DNA of 64,000 nt from Acidovorax sp. 1608163 (GTDB lineage: Bacteria; Pseudomonadota; Gammaproteobacteria; Burkholderiales; Burkholderiaceae_C), in contig NZ_CP033069.1 of NCBI RefSeq assembly GCF_003669015.1, positions 2,118,501 to 2,182,500 of the forward strand. The letters run 5' to 3'. The notes under the pieces are model-generated. The model saw nothing but the letters and a program-made list of their open reading frames with translations. It searched no databases and was not told the origin of the DNA. A program made the translations under genes and the position numbers. Positions 59,715 to 64,000 of this stretch are shown here, in pieces (the first letter of the stretch is position 1; every line of letters begins with the position of its first letter).

Positions 59715-61934
59715 ATGAAGTGTCCGCCCATACTCAACGCAGAGTCCGAGCGCTTGGAGGCATTGGCCGACCACGGCCTGCATAGCAAGAAGACGTTGCC
59801 CAGCTTGGATCCGGTCGTCCGAATTGCGGCCCGTATGTTCGGCATGCCAATGGCTGCGGTCAACATGATTGGTGATGACCATGTTTTTTTTGCCGCCAGC
59901 ACCGGCTTGAATGCGGGCGTCGACATGAGCCGTGATGTTTCGTTTTGCGCCCATGCGATTGCGCAAACCGGAGTAATGGTGGTACCGGATACCCTGGAGG
60001 ATTTACGATTTCACGACAATCCTCTGGTGACTGGGTCGAATGGTGTGCGCTTTTACGCAGGCGTACCTTTGTTTTCCCCTGATGGCCATCCTATGGGGGC
60101 ACTTTGTGTGCTGGATACCCAGCCTCATCGGGACTTCACCAGTGACGACCAAGAACGCCTGCATGAGCTTGCGCGCATGGCTTCGGATCGACTGGAACTG
60201 CACCGGATCGAAATTTATTCCGAGCGAACACGACCGTCGTTTGAGGAATACGCGGGCAGTTCCGCAAGCCCTGTGGCATGGTTTGACGATCAGGGCAGCA
60301 TTATTGCGATCAACACAGCCGCAGCGTTGCTGCATGGCTACCACCCGTCCGAATGCATTGGCAGGCCTTTGGAGTCCTTGCTATCCATACAAGAGCGTCT
60401 GCGGCTTCGTGAAGGGATGGAGCGCGCGACGCAGATGGGTTCGCTAGAGGGAATTGACATTCCGACTGAGGTGAGAGGCCTGCGCAAGGATGGCACAGAG
60501 TTTCTGCTGGGCTTATCGCTGTTTTGCTGGCGTCACCAAGGCCACTTGCGTTTTGAGTCCGTGCTTAAGGATCTCACCGTGCAAAGGCATGAGGAAGCTG
60601 AGTTGCGCCGATTGGCCAATATCGATGCATTGACAGGCTTAGCCAATCGAGCTTGCTTTTATCGACGCATCCAGGAAGTGTTGCTGGTCCCTTCGCCTGC
60701 CGCCGCATTGATCGTGGATCTTGATGGCTTCACAGACTTGAATGACACATTGGGTCCGGTGATTGCCGATGCAGTTCTGCAGAAAGTTGCGCAGTTGCTT
60801 GCGACGTTTGCGGGACACGAATTGCATCAGGCTCATCTTTCGCAAGGGCCGATGGCTGCACGCCTCGGCGGCGATGAGTTTGCGCTTCTTTGCCCAGGAG
60901 TGGAGTCTTTGGAGGCTGCCCACTTGTTGGCGCAACGGGTCCTCGATTGCATTCAACAGGCCACCACCGTTGAAGAGCACGAGTTGCATCTGAGCGCATG
61001 CTGTGGGGTCGCTCTGGCACCCTTGCACGCGCATGAAGCCTTGGAATTGGTTGGCAATGCGGACTTGGCGCTACATGAGGCCAAGCGCAATGGCCGCGGC
61101 CACAGCTTCATCTTTGTGCAGGCACTGCGCATGCAGGCGGTAGCTCGGCACCTGTATGGAATAGAGCTTCATCGTGCGGTGGATCAAGGCGAGTTCGTGC
61201 TTTTCTACCAGCCGCAGGTGAATTTACGCGACGGCTCATTGGCTGGGGCCGAGGCCTTGATTCGCTGGCAACACCCGCAACGTGGGTTGCTGGCGCCCGC
61301 CGCATTCCTTCCCGCGTTGGAGGAAGGGCCCCTCGCCGCCAGGGTGGGGGCATGGGTTTTAGATGAGGCTTGCGCTCAAGCCGCGTTCTGGCGGCGCAAT
61401 GGGGCACCAATGCTGCGGATGGGCATCAACTTGTTCAGCGCACAGTTTCGCGTGAACGATTTGGTCAAAGATGTGAGCGAAACGCTTATGCGCCACGGTC
61501 TTCCTCCAAGCGCTTTGGAGCTGGAGGTCACGGAGAATGTCGTGCTGGACCAAGATGCAGTGGTCCTTGATACGCTGCGCCGCCTGCGCAACCTTGGTGT
61601 GGGACTCTCATTTGACGACTTCGGTACCGGCTATGCGTCGTTAAGTCTCCTGACCAGCTACCCCATCACACGCATCAAAATTGATCGCGCCTTTGTGCAA
61701 GGGATGCTCACTTCCAAACGAGAAGCGTCGGTAGTCCGTGCCATCCTTGATATGGCCCGCAGCTTTGATCTAGAGGCTATTGCAGAAGGGATCGAGACGG
61801 AAGCACAACTTGAAAGCTTGCGCCGCGAACACTGCAACGAAGGGCAAGGCTACCTGTTCGCCAAGCCAATGTCTGCCGCTGACTTTGAAGTGGCCTATGG
61901 CCTCGGCTTAACACGCTTAGCGACTCGCCGCTGA
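59715..61934 (+). CDS. GAF-PAS-GGDEF-EAL cyclic-di-GMP protein
   Basis: 739 residues. GAF domain about 30-165 (AAVNMIGDDHVFFAASTGLNAGVD, SFCAHAIAQTGVMVVPD), PAS about 172-290 (SPVAWFDDQGSIIAINTAAALLHGY), GGDEF about 295-450 with intact RLGGDEFALL but no RxxD inhibitory site, EAL about 480-730 with EALIRW (about 511), NLFSAQFR, ELEVTENV, DDFGTGYASL, KIDRAFV, AEGIE and GYLFAKPM. All EAL catalytic residues are present, so phosphodiesterase activity is likely; GGDEF may be catalytic or GTP-sensing. No membrane segments. GC is lower than neighbours, suggesting transfer. Confidence 0.93.
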   Translation: MKCPPILNAESERLEALADHGLHSKKTLPSLDPVVRIAARMFGMPMAAVNMIGDDHVFFAASTGLNAGVDMSRDVSFCAHAIAQTGVMVVPDTLEDLRFHDNPLVTGSNGVRFYAGVPLFSPDGHPMGALCVLDTQPHRDFTSDDQERLHELARMASDRLELHRIEIYSERTRPSFEEYAGSSASPVAWFDDQGSIIAINTAAALLHGYHPSECIGRPLESLLSIQERLRLREGMERATQMGSLEGIDIPTEVRGLRKDGTEFLLGLSLFCWRHQGHLRFESVLKDLTVQRHEEAELRRLANIDALTGLANRACFYRRIQEVLLVPSPAAALIVDLDGFTDLNDTLGPVIADAVLQKVAQLLATFAGHELHQAHLSQGPMAARLGGDEFALLCPGVESLEAAHLLAQRVLDCIQQATTVEEHELHLSACCGVALAPLHAHEALELVGNADLALHEAKRNGRGHSFIFVQALRMQAVARHLYGIELHRAVDQGEFVLFYQPQVNLRDGSLAGAEALIRWQHPQRGLLAPAAFLPALEEGPLAARVGAWVLDEACAQAAFWRRNGAPMLRMGINLFSAQFRVNDLVKDVSETLMRHGLPPSALELEVTENVVLDQDAVVLDTLRRLRNLGVGLSFDDFGTGYASLSLLTSYPITRIKIDRAFVQGMLTSKREASVVRAILDMARSFDLEAIAEGIETEAQLESLRREHCNEGQGYLFAKPMSAADFEVAYGLGLTRLATRR

Positions 61935-62055
61935 ATGCATGCGAGAGGTCAACCACACATGCCTATTTGGTCACGGTAGTGGCCTCAAACACAAAACACA
62001 AAACCTGTCTTCAACCCACTGCGCGTCTATATTGACTCTGGTTTTCATGGAAACT

Positions 62056-62071
62056 AAACTATCTATAGTTT
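62056..62071. promoter_or_regulatory. Candidate MarR operator
   Basis: AAACTATCTATAGTTT: 7-bp perfect arms around CT, 14 bases before the MarR start and probably overlapping its promoter. Flanking GGAAAC motifs (62049, 62076) add a second symmetry. Confidence 0.6.
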
Positions 62072-62084
62072 TCAGGGAAACCTA

Positions 62085-62555
62085 ATGTCCGCTCGAAGAT
62101 ATAAAACTGCACCTTCTCCGGTAGAAGCCCATCTGGGCTTCTGGCTCCGCTTTGTGTCCAACCATGTGTCCATCCGCTTCCAGCAACTGCTGGAAGAAAA
62201 GGGGGTCACGGTCACCGAATGGGTAGCCTTGCGTACGCTGTGGTCCCAAGATACAACCACGCACGCCGAACTGATCCAGTCCCTGGGTCTAACCAAGGGG
62301 GCAACGTCCAAGGTGATGACTCGTCTGGAAGAGAAAGGGCTGGCCGGTCGGCAACTGGTCGATGGCCGTGCCCGCGAGCAGAACCTGGGTCTCACAGCAG
62401 CGGGAAAGGCCTTGGTACCGCAACTGGCGGCGCTGGCCGATGCCAATGATGGCCACTTCTTTGGTCACCTGCCTGCCGCAGAGCGCCTGGCGCTGACCCA
62501 AGCCATGCAGGCCTTGGTACGACATCACCAGCTCAAAGACATTCCAACTGCCTGA
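62085..62555 (+). CDS. MarR-family regulator
   Basis: 156 residues (MSARRYKTAPSPVEAHLGFW). Winged helix: VTEWVALRTLWSQDTTTHAELIQSLGLTKGATSKVMTRLEEKGLAGRQLVDGRAREQNLGLTAAGKAL. The wing has DGRAREQNLGLT. It is followed 33 bases later by the DUF1398 gene, with which it forms a frequently seen pair. Confidence 0.9.
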   Translation: MSARRYKTAPSPVEAHLGFWLRFVSNHVSIRFQQLLEEKGVTVTEWVALRTLWSQDTTTHAELIQSLGLTKGATSKVMTRLEEKGLAGRQLVDGRAREQNLGLTAAGKALVPQLAALADANDGHFFGHLPAAERLALTQAMQALVRHHQLKDIPTA

Positions 62556-62588
62556 TTTCACAAGCATCCATCAACCAGAAAGAAGCAC

Positions 62589-62983
62589 ATGAATGAAAGC
62601 ATTCGCGCCGCTATCCTGGCCACCTTTGACGCATCCAACCAGGGCACAGTCCACTTTGGTCAAGTCATTGGTCAGTTGGTGGGGCCGGGGTGGAGTCCTA
62701 TCACGTGGACTACCGCTGCGGCCGCACCACCTACTACTTGCCCGACGGCTCCACGGCCGACTTCAGTTTCGAGCGCCCGCAGCATGGCATTGCCGATGCG
62801 TTTGATGGCGACGCGGTTCGGGCCGCGATCTTAGGAGCGCAGCAGGGTCGCGTGATGTACCCCGAGTTCAAGAAGCTCTCGCAGCGCGCAGGCTGTGTGG
62901 GCTACACAGTCTGGATTGCGGGCCGTCACGTTACTTATCTGGGTCGACGAGGTGAAATGCACATTGAGCGCTTCCCCAACTAA
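62589..62983 (+). pseudogene. DUF1398 family protein, one frameshift
   Basis: Starts MNESIRAAILATFDASNQGTVHFGQVIGQLV, breaks at the GGGG run 62681-62684 and resumes one frame over as GVESYHVDYRCGRTTYYLPDGSTADFSF, HGIADAFDGDAVRAAILGAQQGRVMYPEFKKLSQRAGCVGYTVWIAGRHVTYLGRRGEMHIERFPN. With one added G the protein is about 131 residues, matching DUF1398 (YbcV-like) proteins. Function unknown. Downstream of the MarR gene, likely same transcript. Confidence 0.82.
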
Positions 62984-63075
62984 CCCAGCGCGCCACCAAC
63001 CGAGCATGGAAGGAGCATGAAAGATCACATTGGTTTTTCACTGGGCTGGACTTCACCCGGTTTCGTAGACATATT

Positions 63076-63936
63076 TCAACTTCCGTTTCGAAGTTGTTCG
63101 AATGCCAGCGGACTCAGTTGGTCTAGGTGACTGTGCCGACGGATTCGATTGTAAAAACCTTCGATGTAGTCAAACACATCTGACTTGGCGTCTTGCCTGG
63201 TGGCATAGATATGGCGTTTGATTCTCTCCTTCTTCAAGCTGCTGAAGAAGGACTCTGCTACCGCGTTGTCCCAACAGTTTCCACGTCGGCTCATGCTTGG
63301 CACCAATTGGTTGTCCTTGCACCAGCGGGCGAAGTCGTCACTGCCAAACTGACTTCCTTGGTCGGAATGGATCATCACTGGACCCGTTGGGCGCCTGCGC
63401 CACACTGCCATCGTGAGCGCATCCAACACCAACTCTGTAGCCATGCTGGAGTTCATCGCCCAGCCGACCACCATGCGCGAGTACAGGTCAATTACGGCCG
63501 TTAGGTACAACCAGCCCTCATGGGTTCGGATATAGGTAATGTCGGTGACCCACACTTGGTTCGGTAGCGTGACCGTGAACTCACGTTGCAACCGGTTCGG
63601 TGCGGCAGTCGCAGGAAGACCGACTCGGTAGCGTGGCCGCTTGTAACCACGCACTGAGCGCAGTTGGGCCTGGCGCATCAGGCGTGCTACACGTTTTTGA
63701 CCGCACGCCATACCGTCCTCTCGCAAGTCCCGCAGGATGCGTGGGCTTCCATAAATCCCGTGGCTGTCGTCAAAGGATTGCCGAATGCTTGCCAGCAAGA
63801 CATCGTCGGCTAAGGCGCGTTTGGACTTTGGATTGGCCTTCCAAGCGTAATAGCCACTGCGCTGTACGCGCAGAACGCGGCACATGCTGCTGAGCCGGAA
63901 CTGGCCTTTATGTTCGGCCATGAATGCGTACTTCAC
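63076..63936 (-). CDS. IS3-family transposase OrfB
   Basis: 286 residues, identical to the OrfB at 30484-31344, with GTG start at 63936 and all three DDE residues. The element may still be active through OrfAB frameshifting. Confidence 0.95.
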   Translation of the reverse strand: MKYAFMAEHKGQFRLSSMCRVLRVQRSGYYAWKANPKSKRALADDVLLASIRQSFDDSHGIYGSPRILRDLREDGMACGQKRVARLMRQAQLRSVRGYKRPRYRVGLPATAAPNRLQREFTVTLPNQVWVTDITYIRTHEGWLYLTAVIDLYSRMVVGWAMNSSMATELVLDALTMAVWRRRPTGPVMIHSDQGSQFGSDDFARWCKDNQLVPSMSRRGNCWDNAVAESFFSSLKKERIKRHIYATRQDAKSDVFDYIEGFYNRIRRHSHLDQLSPLAFEQLRNGS

Positions 63937-64000
63937 CCGGACAGCTTGGCAAAGTACGTTGCGGCCTTTTTTAGGATGTCGCGCTCCTCATTGGCCCTTT
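63933..64000 (-). CDS. IS3-family transposase OrfA (3' part only)
   Basis: Only the last 22 codons (KRANEERDILKKAATYFAKLSG) are in the window, the rest lying beyond position 64000. Same as the OrfA end of copy 1. Confidence 0.85.
   Translation of the reverse strand, partial: RANEERDILKKAATYFAKLSG

Larger units (their letters stand above)
63047..64000 (-). mobile_element. IS3-family insertion sequence, copy 2 (cut by window end)
   Basis: Reverse-oriented copy of the element at 30146-31373. Its right terminal repeat, TGGACTTCACCCGGTT, starts at 63047. By alignment the far end would be near 64274, outside the window. Coding parts visible match copy 1 exactly. The flank at 63044-63046 is GGC; no duplication can be checked. 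The frameshift heptamer lies at 63966-63972. Confidence 0.93.

Noticed and set aside
31374..63046. Composite transposon bounded by the two IS copies
   Set aside because: The segment holds core genes (cysI, mnmC, pdxH) and no duplication of target is seen; an inversion-prone segment is the better reading.
1..64000. CRISPR arrays, tRNA or rRNA genes, prophage modules
   Set aside because: No regularly spaced identical repeats, cloverleaf-like sequences or phage structural genes were seen. The dispersed repeats are not spaced as in CRISPR.

Overview
The window looks like a chromosomal segment of a high-GC betaproteobacterium of the Comamonadaceae (Acidovorax-like). This is inferred from codon and GC style, the valine-catabolism, cys and ssu gene orders, Bug-type solute-binding proteins, and two dispersed intergenic repeat families typical of that group. 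No rRNA, tRNA, CRISPR or phage module was seen.

Layout. 1-431: a reverse-strand integron-type gene cassette with a partial attC. 619-7255: valine/methylmalonate-semialdehyde catabolism (mmsB, acyl-CoA dehydrogenase, mmsA) with a divergent LysR regulator and small accessory genes. 7295-9832: small proteins and a type I methionine aminopeptidase. 10031-15295: an EmrAB/NodT-like efflux operon under a MarR repressor. 15470-18898: metE and divergent metR. 19016-29538: an M20 peptidase, a Sel1-repeat membrane protein, two Bug solute-binding proteins, a lactonase, ChrA and an AEC transporter. 29872-32330: a three-cassette attC array without integrase, cut by an IS3-family element. 32371-40154: a reductase, FdxA and the assimilatory sulfate-reduction operon cysI-DUF934-cysH-cysD-cysN with a TauE exporter. 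40333-42798: mnmC and yggX. 42992-50838: sulfate-binding protein and an alkanesulfonate operon (ssuE, ssuA, small ORF, ssuD, VOC gene, ssuC, second ssuA, ssuB, ssuF). 51183-53700: TetR, quinone oxidoreductase and SDR. 53779-59328: small membrane and lipoproteins, pdxH, TetR and a two-subunit molybdenum dehydrogenase. 59715-64000: an accessory-looking end with a GAF-PAS-GGDEF-EAL protein, MarR, DUF1398 and a second, inverted IS copy.

How the genes work together. Sbp, the cys operon and the ssu operon form a sulfur-acquisition block: sulfate or sulfonates are taken up, sulfite is released or produced, and CysI reduces it to sulfide. There is no cysJ here, so the adjacent ferredoxin and flavin reductase are candidate electron donors. 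MetE and MetR then use reduced sulfur for methionine. The mms genes degrade valine. Four regulator/target pairs show palindromic candidate operators that can be read directly.

Main points to check. (1) Five genes (mmsB twice, map, mnmC, an SDR gene, DUF1398) are broken only by the loss of one base in a G/C homopolymer, which looks like assembly error. (2) The IS-interrupted cassette array contains a decayed small Cys-rich gene. (3) A roughly 45-bp palindromic repeat found ten times is intergenic except for two copies inside the N-terminal coding parts of cysN and the molybdenum dehydrogenase large subunit.
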